The notes under the pieces are model-generated. The model made no database searches and was not told the DNA's origin. It worked only from the letters and a program-made list of their open reading frames with translations. DNA of 64,000 bases from Suillus spraguei (Eukaryota > Basidiomycota > Agaricomycetes > Boletales > Suillaceae): the NCBI GenBank assembly GCA_016800925.1, contig JABCPU010000060.1, forward strand, positions 124,001 through 188,000. Reading direction: 5' to 3'. How positions within the stretch are numbered: position 1 is the stretch's first letter; each line of letters opens with the position of its first letter. Position numbers and translations under genes: made by a program. Below are positions 25,106-35,705 of the stretch, one piece after another.

Positions 25106-26398
25106 TCATGATTCACCGGTGACAGTGGTAGAGAGAGGTGTGTCTTCAGATGGGACAATACGCCTAGGAGTGGTTGCGCGTAAACGAACTCTTGACTCAG
25201 CAAACGCACCAGGCGCGTTGAAGATAGCTTCTGCGAACGCAAATGCCACTACGACAGACGCTGTCAAGAGGCGCCATCTTTGACCGATGACATCTATGCC
25301 TTGGAGGGACGTCTCGAGGCTGCGGAAGGGGTAGGCCACATGAGCTGCAAGACGAACTATAGAAGCTGAGAGGGGATCGAGTGCGACGACTCGTGGGGTC
25401 CGAACAGATGTAGAATTAGCGGGGTGGAAGGAGACGAGAAGGCCAAAGACGATGGGGATGAAGATGGTGGGTATTGACCAGTGGATTAGGACGGTCCAAA
25501 AGGATGGTTGCAAGAAGGTGCGAGCGGGGGGATAGGGGATCGCGAGGTAGAATTGACTACGCGAGCCTGGTGCTAGCTAAATTGAGGGTTAGACAGGTGA
25601 AGTATGGAAGAGTGGACGAAATTAACCTCAAAGGTCTGCCATGGGATAACCATGTACAGGATATAGAAAAGCTCGAGGAGAGCAGTAAGGAACCAAATAT
25701 TGGTGGAGTCCGAGAGGACCTAAAGAACACGTGGTTAGTGTCCAATTCTCTACAGCAAGGCGAGACTTACGGCACGGGTGGTCAACAAGGTGGTTCGGGT
25801 GTGTTGTTGCACGGAGACTTGTAGCTTTACAAAAGATTCACAAGCCAGTTCAGCAATAGGTTTAGAAATTGGACGCGATTTTTGAATGGACGCGACAGGT
25901 CGCGTGGATTCTGGTTTGCGTTGCTCCTTCTGGGGAGAAGGTTTAGCGGATGTGTTAGGAGTAGACTCGGCATCAGGGGATATGGGAAGGTTCTTGAGCA
26001 TCATAGACACGTTTCGCATATCATCGACAGGGGTTATCTCACGTGAGTCATGCGGAACGATACGACGACTGCGGGTGACTTGGGGGCTCTTCTGAGGTTT
26101 CTCCTGTTCAGCTGGTGAACTGGGGATGAAGCGACTGAGAAGAATATGAGGATGAGAGTGATAAGATTGATAGGACTCACCCTATAGGAGGCTGTGAGTT
26201 CTTCTTCCTCTTGCCGTATAAACCAGAGAAGGTAGGGTCATCTTCGTATTTAGATTGATGTTGCTCGAGATGACGTTTTATTCTGCCTTGTAGATCCTCT
26301 TTTGTTCCAGTATCGCTGATATCTAGAGCCACTGCGATAGCCTGAAGATCAGCCTTCTTCTTTGAAGGAATTGTACCGCTGAATGTGATTGGAGCCAT
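25106..26398 (-). CDS. SAP-domain protein with several membrane segments
   Basis: Four exons on the minus strand from ATG 26398 to the stop at 25106, about 370 residues. Residues about 10-50 form a SAP-like helix-extension-helix (KKKADLQAIAVALDISDTGT, then KEDLQGRIKRHLEQH), followed by a basic patch (YGKRKKNSQ). The middle is Ser/Pro/Lys-rich. The C-terminal half has three to four hydrophobic segments: NIWFLTALLELFYILYMVIP, SFWTVLIHWSIPTIFIPIVF and RLLTASVVVAFAFAEAIF. Junctions used are GTGAGT...CAG after QPPIG, GTAAGT...TAG after TTRA and GTTAAT...TAG after QTFE. A SAP/HeH head plus membrane helices recalls fungal inner-nuclear-membrane Heh/Src1 proteins, but the Man1-Src1 C-terminal domain is not recognisable, so the role is unknown. 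It is divergent from the next gene, with 159 bp between start codons. Confidence 0.75.
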
Positions 26399-26557
26399 GA
26401 TGGTTTGATGGAAGTAGTATTGTTGTTAATTCGCGTCAACAAGGTGATCACGTGGATCGCGGCGGCCCTTCCACCTGTGTAGGCTGTCAAGTGCTGGCTA
26501 GTTCCGGTAGTCTTGCGTTACAATGTTGTTACAGCGCCTGCTTATCTTTCCCTAGTC

Positions 26558-27259
26558 ATGTACTCTGCTTTCCTTTCAGTTCTCTTGCTTGCTGGTCAAG
26601 GTGAGTCGTGTCACACTTTCCATTGATTCCCTAAATAAAATGTCATGACAGCCCTTTCGTTATATATCGATGTTGGTGGTTCTGTTGGAACTATCGATGC
26701 GACCCAATTTCTCAATGTCACTGATACATACCTTTTGATCGACGTAAGATATATCCCTCTGCGTATGAATTCCCTGCTAACTCTTCATGTATCAGTGTCA
26801 GACCCAATGTTCCAACGCAAACGCTCAAATCACCGTATGTCCCCCTTCTTACATGATCCCCTCCGTATCTAATCCCCCTCAGACGTGCGTAACCAATGAT
26901 TCCTGCCTCTGCGCATCCAACACAGTCACCGCTATTAATTCCTGCGAGCAATGCATGTTCACCGATTTGATCGCAAAGTTCACAATAAGCACCGATCCGC
27001 GCGCTGGTTCAACCGCTGCTCTTACTGGTACATTTTCCCTTTTCTCATCTGTATCCTTTATTGACCCCTTCCATCAGCATACGCCACCGCGTGCTCATCC
27101 GCAGGCTTCACAGTCCCTTCCTCCCTTGTTACTTTGTCCGTCCCTTCCAACTGGGACGGTCCTCTCGGAGTTTCCCTGGGAACAGCGTCCACGGTCTTGG
27201 TCGTTGCCATCACTGCAGTCATGGGTACAGGCAGTCTTATCTTCTTGTCCAATTTGTGA
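26558..27259 (+). CDS. Small secreted/GPI-type cysteine-rich protein, CFEM-like
   Basis: Five exons (26558-26600, 26652-26743, 26796-26834, 26883-27027, 27078-27259) give 166 residues. Each intron is 48-52 bp with clean GT-AG. The N-terminus MYSAFLSVLLLAGQALSLY is a signal peptide. Eight cysteines occur in the order Cx3C, x9, C, x5 with an Asp, CxC, x10, C, x2, C, x29, C. This approaches the CFEM domain pattern (including DSCLC), though the spacing after the sixth cysteine is short. The C-terminus is hydrophobic (STVLVVAITAVMGTGSLIFL) and ends in SNL, compatible with a GPI-attachment signal or membrane anchor. CFEM proteins bind haem or act at the cell surface; a role here is inference only. 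Confidence 0.75.
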
Positions 27260-27607
27260 AGGAACTACGACGTTAATATCACTGAACTCTTATTCGTTAT
27301 ACATTATGTATGGAACAATACTTACATACACCTGTCGTTTCACCAGATGAATGAACTGAGTCGGTACTGAAAAGACCTTTCCGAAACACGACACTTTTAT
27401 TGAGAGGGGCCGCATTAATATTGCTGATACAGCTCCAGTTGTTGTAAAGATATAGGTGATATCGGTTTCAGTCCGCGCAACTGCAGCTGTTCGCTTGCAG
27501 TACTGTACGACTAATAACTGTACCCAATAAAATCAATGTCGGACACTCCCTCGAATTGCCAAAGTCCGCCCATCATACGGTGCGATGTCCACGAACGTAA
27601 ACTCAAA
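27260..27607. other. Convergent 3' flanks
   Basis: Short region between the CFEM-like gene and the TFIIE beta gene, which converge. It presumably holds both 3' untranslated regions. Nothing else seen. Confidence 0.4.
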
Positions 27608-28771
27608 TCATTTCCTCTCATAATCTCTTGAAAGGTCAATCTCTCCCTTTAGATGCGTGTTCGTAATCTTCGCTTGTCTCTGTCGCGGTGCAGAGCGCTT
27701 CCCCTTCTTCTTCACATTCGACGGTGCTTTCGGGATCGGCATCTCTTCCGCAGTAGCCTGCAGCCCCTCTGTATCGAATCTATCAAACACCAATCAACGA
27801 GACAATAAGTGACACATACCAGCATGCAGCGCCTTCAACAAATCAACATCATTCGGCACCTTCAACGAATGCCACAAATCAAAAAACTCTGACCAAAACG
27901 AGATTAGCAGGTTGCATCTTACAATAGCAAACACACCTTTCTCAACCTGCCTCCCCCCACTCTCATCATCCGGCTTAATCTCATTCCAAAACACCATCCG
28001 CAATTGACCATCTTTCACGGTCCTCGTAACAAGTACATCTCCTTCCTTCTCCAACTCCTCAATAGCCTGTGGCGCCTCCTTCCAAGACTCCTTAAGCGCG
28101 CGCACAGGTATTCCACCGCCTTTCTTCGTCTGCCGCTGGATCTCCGTCAGGAGCGCCGCTTTGTTCCGAAAGCTGAATTCGTGCTATCATTGCGTCAGCA
28201 AGTGGCTGAGAACAGAGAGCTGTCGAGAGAGACGTACCCGATACGAATATAAATCAGTCTTTGGATCCCAAATAATCTTATCGTGCGACTTGAATTTTTC
28301 CAGGAGGACTACATCAGTCTCCAACGGCGTGTTCGTGACGATCGCTATATCCTGTAGCGCATAGGATTATGCGTCGACTACAAACCCAATTAGCATGCAT
28401 GGTAAAAGAAAGTAAAATAAATACATACTTTAAGATGATCAATAGCATACACAAGTTGTGTATTAACATTCGTCCCAGTACCCGTATCCGCCGGCTGTGA
28501 ATAAACGATATCTACAACAAAAGGGAGTGAAGGAAGTCAGAACGCTCATTATAAAAGAATCAAACTTACTCGTCTTTGGCCGTTTCTTCTTAGAACTAGG
28601 CGTAGACATTGATTCAGATGATGCAGTTGTAGGCGCGGGCACAGGCGTAGAAACAGAGGCACCAGCAGCAGAGGAAGAGGAATTGAGCGGTGCAGGTTGC
28701 GAGTGCCATGAGGAATAATCTTGGCGATGGAGAACGCGTTTGAATGCGTCAGCATCCTTTCCGAGGGACAT
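27608..28771 (-). CDS. TFA2: Transcription initiation factor IIE subunit beta
   Basis: A general RNA polymerase II factor that, with TFIIE alpha, recruits and regulates TFIIH at promoters. ATG 28771. The Ser/Pro-rich N-terminus (ASVSTPVPAPTTASSESMST) is spliced to the core: VYSQPADTGTGTNVNTQLVY, AIVTNTPLETDVVLLEKFKS, HDKIIWDPKTDLYSYRHEF and FRNKAALLTEIQRQTKKGGG, the tandem winged-helix (TFIIE beta core) region. A second winged-helix segment (GIPVRALKESWKEAPQAIEE) and VTRTVKDGQLRMVFWNE follow. The C-terminus is basic (NVKKKGKRSAPRQRQAKITN, then HLKGEIDLSRDYERK), as expected for the DNA- and TFIIH-contacting tail. Five to six short introns. About 290 residues, the usual size. Confidence 0.92.
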
Positions 28772-28977
28772 GGTGGCAGGACGGGGAAGAGAATTCGAGT
28801 CAGAATCGGATTTCTGACTCTTCTTCTGTGGCTCTTGTTAGCACATTAATTGATACTACTGCGGCAGATACGATGTTATTGGAAACAGCTATTCAGAACC
28901 GTGAGAATAAAACACCACAAACAGACATATTTAGGGCCGGGATGAATTTTCTTATCGGTGCATGGACTACTATCCCT
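28772..28977. other. TFIIE beta upstream region
   Basis: Promoter side of the TFIIE beta gene. No element recognised. Confidence 0.3.
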
Positions 28978-29540
28978 TCGGCACCCCACAGAAGTCGGCA
29001 CTTTCACAAAACTCACATTTCCAGCTACTTAAACACAAAGTTCTTAGCATAGATATAATCCTCTCTCTGATACAAATTATTACGAGGTAGAACGACCACG
29101 TTTGAAGCAGAATTGAGTGAGATAGTTGAAAGTGCCGCAGAAATGTCACCGGAGTTTCAATACGCCCACTGCCGACTTCATGCTCATCCCCAGCTCTTGT
29201 GATCAATGTCCTGCAATGTATAATAATACATCAGGCTGTCCCATTGCCTCAATATCATTATTGAATTTATATAGACAGCCTCATCCATAGTATATCATAC
29301 ATCTTGAATGTGCGCACAATGATGGTCCGAATCTCATTACATCCCCCTCAAAATTATAACTACAGCATTAATGGTCATGTTCATACTTAAGTAGTAGACA
29401 TATCGAGTGTCGAATAGTAAATAGTACTTGCTCGCTCACGCCGATTCAATGCTGCGGAGCCTCTTGCTTGGTCGAGCAGCCTAGGTGACATATCGTGACA
29501 TTTGCGTGACTGCCGACTTCTGTGGGTGCCGACTTGGATT
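28978..29540. mobile_element. MITE-like element with imperfect terminal inverted repeats
   Basis: The left end (about 28978-29003, TTCGGCACCCCACAGAAGTC then GGCAC) is nearly the reverse complement of the right end (about 29512-29537, CTGCCGACTTCTGTGGGTGC then CGACTT). Each arm contains two GTCGGCA-type motifs, and a further internal copy (TGCCGACTTC) is at about 29171. The interior (about 510 bp) encodes nothing recognisable. No clear target-site duplication was found, so it may be a degenerate MITE or a chance inverted repeat. Confidence 0.4.
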
Positions 29541-29889
29541 GCAGTGGAAAGGATAGTATCACTGTCAGACTATTCTGTTCTAGATGTTTTGTTAGATATC
29601 ACATTTACAAAACATTTTCATTCTCTAGACAATGATAACATGATCATGACCCTCTTTCACACCTCCTGCACGTGTCACACTAATTCCATACACTAACGAA
29701 AGCAAGCACATCAGCGACTCGAACTCGGGAAGACTACGAGAAACAGGCTCACCCCAGCCACTGCGACATTGTAAATCAAAAGTTCAATGAGAGCATCTGC
29801 GTGGATGGCCATAAGTATGTGGTATAAGGTCTGCACGTAGGTTGTAAAAATGCTCACCAGAACTTCCCCGCGTCCGGGGCGGGAATGCC

Positions 29890-30291
29890 TTATTTGGGGA
29901 CCTCTCCCTCATATGGAGGAGTCCCTTTCTTGTGGGCATCTCTCTTTGTGGCACCTGGTGGTGGGCCAGGTGGGCCGCTTGGTGGGGGGCCAGGTGGGGG
30001 GCCAGGTGGGCCGCTTGGTGGGGGGCCAGGTGGGGGGCCAGGTGGGCCGCCTGGTGGGCCGCTTGGTGGGGGGCCTGGTGGGCCGCCTGGCGGTGGGCCA
30101 GATGGGGGGCCAGATGGGGGGCCAGGTGGGCCGCTTGGTGGGGGGCCAGGTGGGCCGCCTGAGATGTTAGTCCCAGTAACTGCGCGAGCCATCGCTATGG
30201 GAGTACCTGCGCCAGCAATCGCTATGGCAGTACCTGCGCCAGCCATCGCTATGGCAGTAATGAATACACTGGCAAGTGAAGTGAATTTCAT
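29890..30291 (-). CDS. Secreted proline/glycine-rich repeat protein
   Basis: A single-exon frame of 133 residues. The N-terminus MKFTSLASVFITAIAMAGAG is a plausible signal peptide, followed by a short Ala/Gly/Ile repeat (GAGTAIAIAGAGTPIA). About 70 residues are then built from GPP/GPPP/SGPPG units, collagen-like in composition but without strict Gly-X-Y phase. The tail is basic (ATKRDAHKKGTPPYEGEVPK). On the DNA the repeat is GC-rich, with units such as GGTGGGCCGCTTGGTGG. A TATA box lies 42 bp upstream. The antisense strand is also open because of the repeat, but has no signal peptide or TATA box. Possibly a cell-wall or surface protein; function unknown. Confidence 0.5.
   Translation of the reverse strand: MKFTSLASVFITAIAMAGAGTAIAIAGAGTPIAMARAVTGTNISGGPPGPPPSGPPGPPSGPPSGPPPGGPPGPPPSGPPGGPPGPPPGPPPSGPPGPPPGPPPSGPPGPPPGATKRDAHKKGTPPYEGEVPK
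29960..30165. repeat. GC-rich tandem repeat inside the Pro/Gly-rich gene
   Basis: Imperfect 12-24 bp units of the type GGTGGGCCGCTTGGTGGGGG on the plus strand, about ten copies in register variants. They encode the GPPP/SGPP units on the minus strand. Length polymorphism is expected. Confidence 0.7.
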
Positions 30292-30332
30292 GGCTGAAAC
30301 TTGATGGTGTTTTCTGAGTCAAGTACGTTGGC

Positions 30333-30339
30333 TTTTATA
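30333..30339 (-). promoter_or_regulatory. TATA box of the Pro/Gly-rich gene
   Basis: TATAAAA on the minus strand, 42 bp before ATG 30291. It is the best core-promoter match near this gene and helps choose the coding strand. Confidence 0.4.
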
Positions 30340-33000
30340 CACGAGTAGTATAAGGCGCAGCCAAATGATTTGAAAATGCCAGCCCACGTACCGTGGCATA
30401 ACTTTCTTGAAGGCCTCAAACTTTGTGCTGGACGCACTCTGGCTTTTTTTGGTACGGTTTGGCGAACGTCGGTCCATAATGATGATTTATTCATCCAATT
30501 CACATTTGCAGGGATACGACAAACGAACTCATCTACGTTACATATAAACACTCGACAGGGCGATGCTCGGTGTCTGCATTATTTTGCCATCGACCAGAGT
30601 ATACGAGTAGCCAGGTCAGTGGTTGCGGGGTGAATTGTGACTGCCAGTGTTTTCGAAAATTAATATCAGGTGTGGAACACTTGCATGGAACTTTCTTTAT
30701 TTCCCAATAACACAAGTCACTAGTCAATCCTGGGCGTATTCCTGATATTATCCAATGGATCCTGGTGTACGCAAATCATGCAAATGTGTACTTTACAACT
30801 CTGATGATCCTACACCAGTGTTTACAATGCCAGCACTGGACAATAAGCGCAGGCTTATTGTGTTGTGTGTCATGCGTGTTCTGTTATAGACGAGCTTGGC
30901 TTTGCTGCGGTACTACATAGAGACCTGTTAATCAAATAAAAATTAAAGAAGCTCGATGAACCGCTGGCATACCATTATCCCTCAACAAATGAATGTCCGC
31001 ATAGGTCAAATCTCAGATTCAGAGAACCAGCAGCTGTTGTCACCGCTGACGGTTCCGCAGCCACTGGCGTGGCGCTGTACCTTAGACTCGTCAATGTTTT
31101 CGCAAAGGAATAACCGGACAGAGTACGTGAGTGGCATTGGCAAGAAGCGCTCATATCTGCGAGGTTGGAAACCAGGGAGTTGCTGCATATGGAGGAAACG
31201 GCAGAACTCCTAGGGGTAGTCTCGAACTAGACCCTACTGGCATCCCAGATACAGTAGTAGGGCCTTGCAAGAGAAACACTAGACTTGGAGTCGTATTTTG
31301 GATGGAATGAAGGAAGCCTGTGATAGGTACGCATGCTCTTGCCAGTGAAACTGGGAATCCAGAATTGCAAGACATTACTTGACCTAGCGCTGACTCGTCA
31401 TTGTGTGAATCGTCTCACCAAGGACAAGCCCTGACTCGGAATCATCGAGGTGGGATGCCAAGCTCAGCTCGGTTTAATACTTAAGCGTTGGTAAAATCTG
31501 TAAGATATATCTGCAGGCAGATGCCATCATGCTAAGAAGAGTAGATGTATGGATACACTGGTCAAATAATTGAGAGCCGCTTGCCTTGCGGCGCTAGGAC
31601 TGTATTGAGGACAAAGGAAGCATACGATGGATACCCCCGCACTTGAAACCGGGAACCTAGACGTTGCAAATAATGATTAACCATGGATAATCAGTATGTG
31701 TTATGACTGTGTCGTTCACACCGGAAGTCAACCGCTCCCTGCAGTCCAGATCATGGCGCAACCACCTGCCAACACGATACAGAAGACAAATGAACGTGGA
31801 CAAGCAAGACCGGAGCAACAAAGGTTCACGCACATTAGCGCTTATGGTCTAACTTCGGCGATGGCCGCATCGTCTTCATGTTTAATGCGGACTGGACATA
31901 GCACAGTCCATCGTGAATATTCCTCGTTTATCGCAATAACGGAATACAAAAATGACACGGTTGTCAGAAGCAAACTCCCGCTATTCGCTCGTGTGGTTAC
32001 ACAAATATTGTCACGGTGTCGTCATTGGCCGAAAGTCGGTGGATACCTGGAAGGTGATGCGAGTTATCGCGAGTGCAAGGATTCGATAAAATGTGGCAAG
32101 AGATGGTTTGCTTTTGATCCTGGCATGTTCAATTTCTGAATCTCAGTGTTGTCAGGCGTCAGTCAGTGTTGACCAAAAATAGCCACTCAGCACTGACTGA
32201 CTTAATTTAATTTGACCTGACGACTACTAGTCGGTGCGTCCATCAGAGCGGATGAATACTTGATGTTCACTGCGGAAACAAGAATTTGATCAGGTCTGGA
32301 CAGGGTGCGAAAAGACGAATATAATCGGAGGTGCGAGGTGACAAAGCAGTGGGAAATACATAGCCTTCTAATCCGACGTAGGCCCGGGAACATTGGAGGC
32401 TGAATATGAGGCGTGCTCAATGGATTTACAGTACTATTCCGACAACTGAATTATATCTGGTTTGTAGTGTCCGCAATGTCTGATTTCAGTCTGAATACCA
32501 TTCGGATTAGCATCTGAATACAAAGCTATCATATGACTACTATATGTTCTCCTATGGATCTGCTCCACTCCCGGACGCCTCCAGTCGTTGCTCCCCTCGT
32601 TCCCTGCCTCTCACCACCACAATGTATGGCTCCCATTTCAACTTTCTAGAAGACAGGAAGTGCGTGCCACATAACACATGCGTGATATGGAAACATGCAC
32701 CATCTGACGGGGCAATGGGAAAAGTTGGATTAAGCTGTTCACCTGGGAAGATCACATCACATACCGTGTGATGGCGAAACGTGACTTGGTTGGGTTGGGC
32801 CATGGCAGAGAAACTCATTCTGGCGTTGTCAAGGTCAGAAAAATAGTAAAGATTTCAACAAATGACATTACACACCGTATGAGAATGGGCTGTCGCCAAA
32901 GCATTACCAGCATTGAAACCACGTACTTCTTCGTTGTTGGACAACGAGAGACTGCAAAAAGCCGTCAGCCTATCAGGAAAGCAAGCCAAAAGACGAGAAA
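30340..33000. other. Low-coding region with relic open frames
   Basis: No gene is supported. Frames at 30956-31213 (+), 31151-31375 (-), 32202-32420 (-) and 32544-32818 (both strands) are short and unrecognised. A weak tRNA-like segment lies near 31630-31690. The region looks like decayed intergenic or transposon DNA at the border between the gene-rich part and the repeat island. Confidence 0.35.
31696..32139 (+). CDS. Hypothetical ORF, 147 residues
   Basis: An intact frame from ATG 31696 to TGA. It contains GTAC-free, mixed-composition protein-like stretches such as YSSFIAITEYKNDTVVRSKL and ends FAFDPGMFNF. No domain is recognised, no introns are visible and no neighbour suggests a role. 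It may be a relic or chance. Confidence 0.2.
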   Translation: MCYDCVVHTGSQPLPAVQIMAQPPANTIQKTNERGQARPEQQRFTHISAYGLTSAMAASSSCLMRTGHSTVHREYSSFIAITEYKNDTVVRSKLPLFARVVTQILSRCRHWPKVGGYLEGDASYRECKDSIKCGKRWFAFDPGMFNF

Positions 33001-33009
33001 ACGAGAACC

Positions 33010-33420
33010 TACACCAACTGAGAGCGGGACACAACCAGAGCATCATTCAGCACCGAGCCAAGAGACTAGAACACGACACTCTCTGAGAGCAGGACACGGC
33101 AAGAGCATCATCAGCGTCAGATAAACAGGCCAAACACATACTCTGAGAGCGGGACGCAACAAGAGCGCTATCAGGGTTGGGTATTAAGCGCCAAAAGATG
33201 AGAACACACACTGGCTGGGAGTAGAATGTGACAAGCGCATCATCAGGGTTGAGCATGCGAGTCAACAGACGAGGAACGCACTGCCTGAGAGCGGAACACG
33301 ACCAAAACATCATCAGGGTTGCCCGGGCGAGCGAGCCAACAAACGAGAAACGAAACACACTGCCTGAGAGCGGGGCACGGTCAGAGCATCATCAGCGCCG
33401 GGTAAGCGAGCCAAAGACAT
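33010..33420. repeat. Degenerate minisatellite, about 60-80 bp period, six copies
   Basis: The block CTGAGAGCGGGACAC followed by AGAGCATCATCAG and, in most copies, GGTTGxGxxAGCGAGxCAA recurs at about 33018, 33082, 33142, 33214, 33284 and 33363. Spacing is about 60-80 bp. Short open frames across it are by-products of the repeat. Confidence 0.7.
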
Positions 33421-33827
33421 GAACAGCTTACTACAGGACCTGGTTTCGTCGCTTCGAAGGTGAAACTAAATGCCTCGAATGCGAAGGCAACTCTAAGTTG
33501 ATGGCGAGGCTGCTCTCGTCTGATATGTGTTTGAGTGGAAGATGGAGTTAGCAAAATATTTAAACAAACTCACCTTCAGATAAGCAGAGTGTATTCAGAC
33601 AGTCGAGAACACCATATACATGGGCTGGTTTGTGTTGGGATAGTAATATTTCACGAGCAAATGAAGATCTGGAAAAGTCATCTTGAAAATGTTCTGTTTG
33701 CAGCTATGAGCTCCTACAATTTGCCACACGTCTGACTCATTTACGTCTGATTATGAGCTAGGTACGTTTTGCCTCTGATTATTCTTCTTGTCTCCCTCGG
33801 AATATCCTACACCTAGGTCTATAACAA
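33421..33827. other. No gene seen
   Basis: Spacer between the minisatellite and the WD40 relic; no motif recognised. Confidence 0.3.
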
Positions 33828-34136
33828 TCAATACAAGTCATCCATAAGGCTACGTTCCTTTAGTTGTCCTATCTTCTTGTGTGATTTTGTGTTCCATAAT
33901 TTCACAGTAAGGTCGAATGAGGTGGATGCAATGAAGAAGCCATCAGAAGAGATAGCAAGTGAGTGGACGTAATAGAAAGTGCGGCCTGAAGTTAACGAGC
34001 GTACCCTGCTGCCGTTGTCAATCTTATGTATTGTGAGTAGAGCTGAATGTCTGCCCATAATCCAGTGTATGTATATTCCATGCAAGGACAACCCTTCGGT
34101 CGGCTCGATGTAAACACGATGATATGTACTATACAT
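33828..34136 (-). pseudogene. WD40-repeat fragment
   Basis: The minus-strand frame contains one clear WD40 blade (VHSLAISSDGFFIASTSFDL, then TVKLWNTKSHKKIGQL) and part of the preceding one (DNGSRVRSLTSGRTF). Nothing else of a propeller or an effector/NACHT domain is nearby, and the ATG-proximal part is unrelated in character. It is therefore a truncated relic, probably of a large NACHT-WD40-type gene, a family common in mushrooms. No product is expected. Confidence 0.55.
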
Positions 34137-34503
34137 TGGTTCTTATAATAACAAATACAATGTTTGCGCTGTCACTTCAGTTACCCCCAAAAGTATACGG
34201 TTGATAGTCCTCTACACCAGTATCAACCTAAGAGGTATGGTTTCTCTGGTATTTCCCATCTGGGACAAGTACTGTGGGACAATGCCAAATCCTGTCCCAG
34301 CCCACCTGGGAATGATTTTGTGAGAATTTCTGTGACATGGGTGGTGTCAGGGGTCCTTCGAGCCATATATTAGGGGGGTATAGCAAAGACTATTAGGGGG
34401 TATTAGAGGAGGTATTGTAGGGTCTAGTAGGCCCTGGGCATTGAAGGTAGTACAGAGACTATTGGAGGGGAGGCCATCCTGTCCTTCTAATGCATTAATT
34501 GAT

Positions 34504-34549
34504 TGATAGTTACAAGACTAATGTATTGCATTAACCGTTGTAACTATCA
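34504..34549. repeat. Perfect 12-bp inverted repeat (hairpin), 22-nt loop
   Basis: TGATAGTTACAA at 34504-34515 and TTGTAACTATCA at 34538-34549 pair perfectly. It stands at the left border of the CTAAC-rich stretch. It could be the tip of a small DNA transposon; no partner end was found. Confidence 0.5.
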
Positions 34550-34554
34550 GTACA

Positions 34555-34735
34555 TCAACCTATTACCTAACATTACCTAACTTAATCTAACTATCTGAGA
34601 CAGAATATAATCCTAGCTAACACTAACTAACTGCTAACTGCTAACCAACTACTAACAGCTAACCTCTAACTCTCTAACAACTAACAACTAACCTCCAAAC
34701 CCTCTAACAAACTCTCTAACATCTAACATGTTTCT
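34555..34735. repeat. CTAAC-rich degenerate microsatellite
   Basis: Dense irregular repetition of CTAAC/CTAACA/CTCTAAC. It resembles a telomere-like repeat only loosely; the standard fungal unit CCCTAA is not present in tandem. Confidence 0.6.
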
Positions 34736-35204
34736 GACTGATATTAATTATAATGAGGTAATATATGAGGTAATATGCATTATTAATCATCACAATTGTT
34801 AATGCAATACTCGTATCTTGTAATTACAATTGTAATGCATTATTCCCACAGGATGAGGTGAGGAGGGTGGTATAGGAGTCATAGGCAGGTAGTGTGGGGA
34901 CTGTCATCATCAGAGGGCAGCATAGGGACCATGGAGAGGTGTCATGAGGACCATTAGAGGGTAGTGTAGGCACCACTAGAAAATGAAAAGCACTGTTAGG
35001 CAGAAGTAGTACTGTACAATTTTGACCTTAGATTTGTTACACTGTAGCTAGCTTGATGAACTGAACCTAAATGCCTCCCTGGTAAGATGAAACTGTTCAG
35101 GTACATGGTGAGTGGTCATGGTGGCACAGACATGCATGCAGAATGTGAGCAATGAGTTGATATCCTGTTGAATCAATGAACAAACTTTCTTAACACTTAA
35201 TAGG

Positions 35205-35705
35205 ATGTCAGGTGGGAATTCTCAGACCACATGTAATCTCATGTCAGGAATTCCCAACCAACAAATAGTCTCAAGGTGGGACCTCCCAAACCACGTGTAA
35301 TCTCAAGTTGGGAATTTCTGTTTGACAAATATTCTCATGTGGAAATTCCCAGGCCACACATAATCTTGAGTTGGGAATTCCCAGTCAACATATATTCTTA
35401 TGTGGAAATTCTCAAATCACATATAATGTCAAGTTGGGATTTCCCAGCCAACATATATTCTTGTGTGGGAGTTCCTAGTCAACATATATGCTCAAGTCAG
35501 GAATTTCCAGAATACATATAATCTCAGGTTGGGAATTCCCAGACCACATATAATCTTAGGTTAGGAATTCCCAGCCAATATATTCTCATGTAGGAATTTC
35601 CAGCTAACATATAATCTCAAGTTAGGAAATCTCAGCCAATATTATCTCATGTGGGAAATCCCAGCCAACACATAATCTCATGTTGGGAAATCCCAGACCA
35701 CATAT
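35205..35705. repeat. Satellite array, about 16 copies of a 29-32 bp unit
   Basis: Units of the form GGGAATTCCCAGxCCACATA followed by TAATCTCAxGTT, each carrying the near-palindrome GGGAATTCCC. The array is cut by element 1 at 35705/35706; a final diverged unit (GTCAGGAATTCTCA) continues on the other side after 43222. Open frames through it are repeat artefacts. Confidence 0.85.
35701..35705. repeat. Left target-site duplication of element 1 (CATAT)
   Basis: CATAT directly before the TG of the 5' LTR, repeated at 43218-43222 directly after the CA of the 3' LTR. Confidence 0.85.

Larger units (their letters stand above)
34137..35204. other. Repeat-rich spacer before the satellite array
   Basis: Contains G-rich runs (about 34370-34460, AGGGGGGTAT and TTAGGGGGTATTAG), a perfect hairpin and a CTAAC-rich stretch (listed separately), and AT-rich sequence with several TAATGCATTA motifs (about 34488, 34780, 34830). 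No coding potential recognised. Confidence 0.4.

Noticed and set aside
31620..31690. tRNA-like segment on the minus strand (GGTTTCAAGTGCGGG and a following T-poor flank)
   Set aside because: Only part of a T-arm-like stem can be drawn; the acceptor ends do not pair and the anticodon stem is weak.
33010..33420. CRISPR-like spaced repeats
   Set aside because: Repeats are degenerate, spacers are related to each other and the genome is eukaryotic; this is a minisatellite.
34555..34735. Interstitial telomere repeat
   Set aside because: The units are irregular CTAAC/CTAACA, and the fungal telomere unit CCCTAA/TTAGGG is not in tandem.
35276..35521. Plus-strand reading frame through the satellite
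   Set aside because: The translation simply mirrors the 32-bp satellite period.
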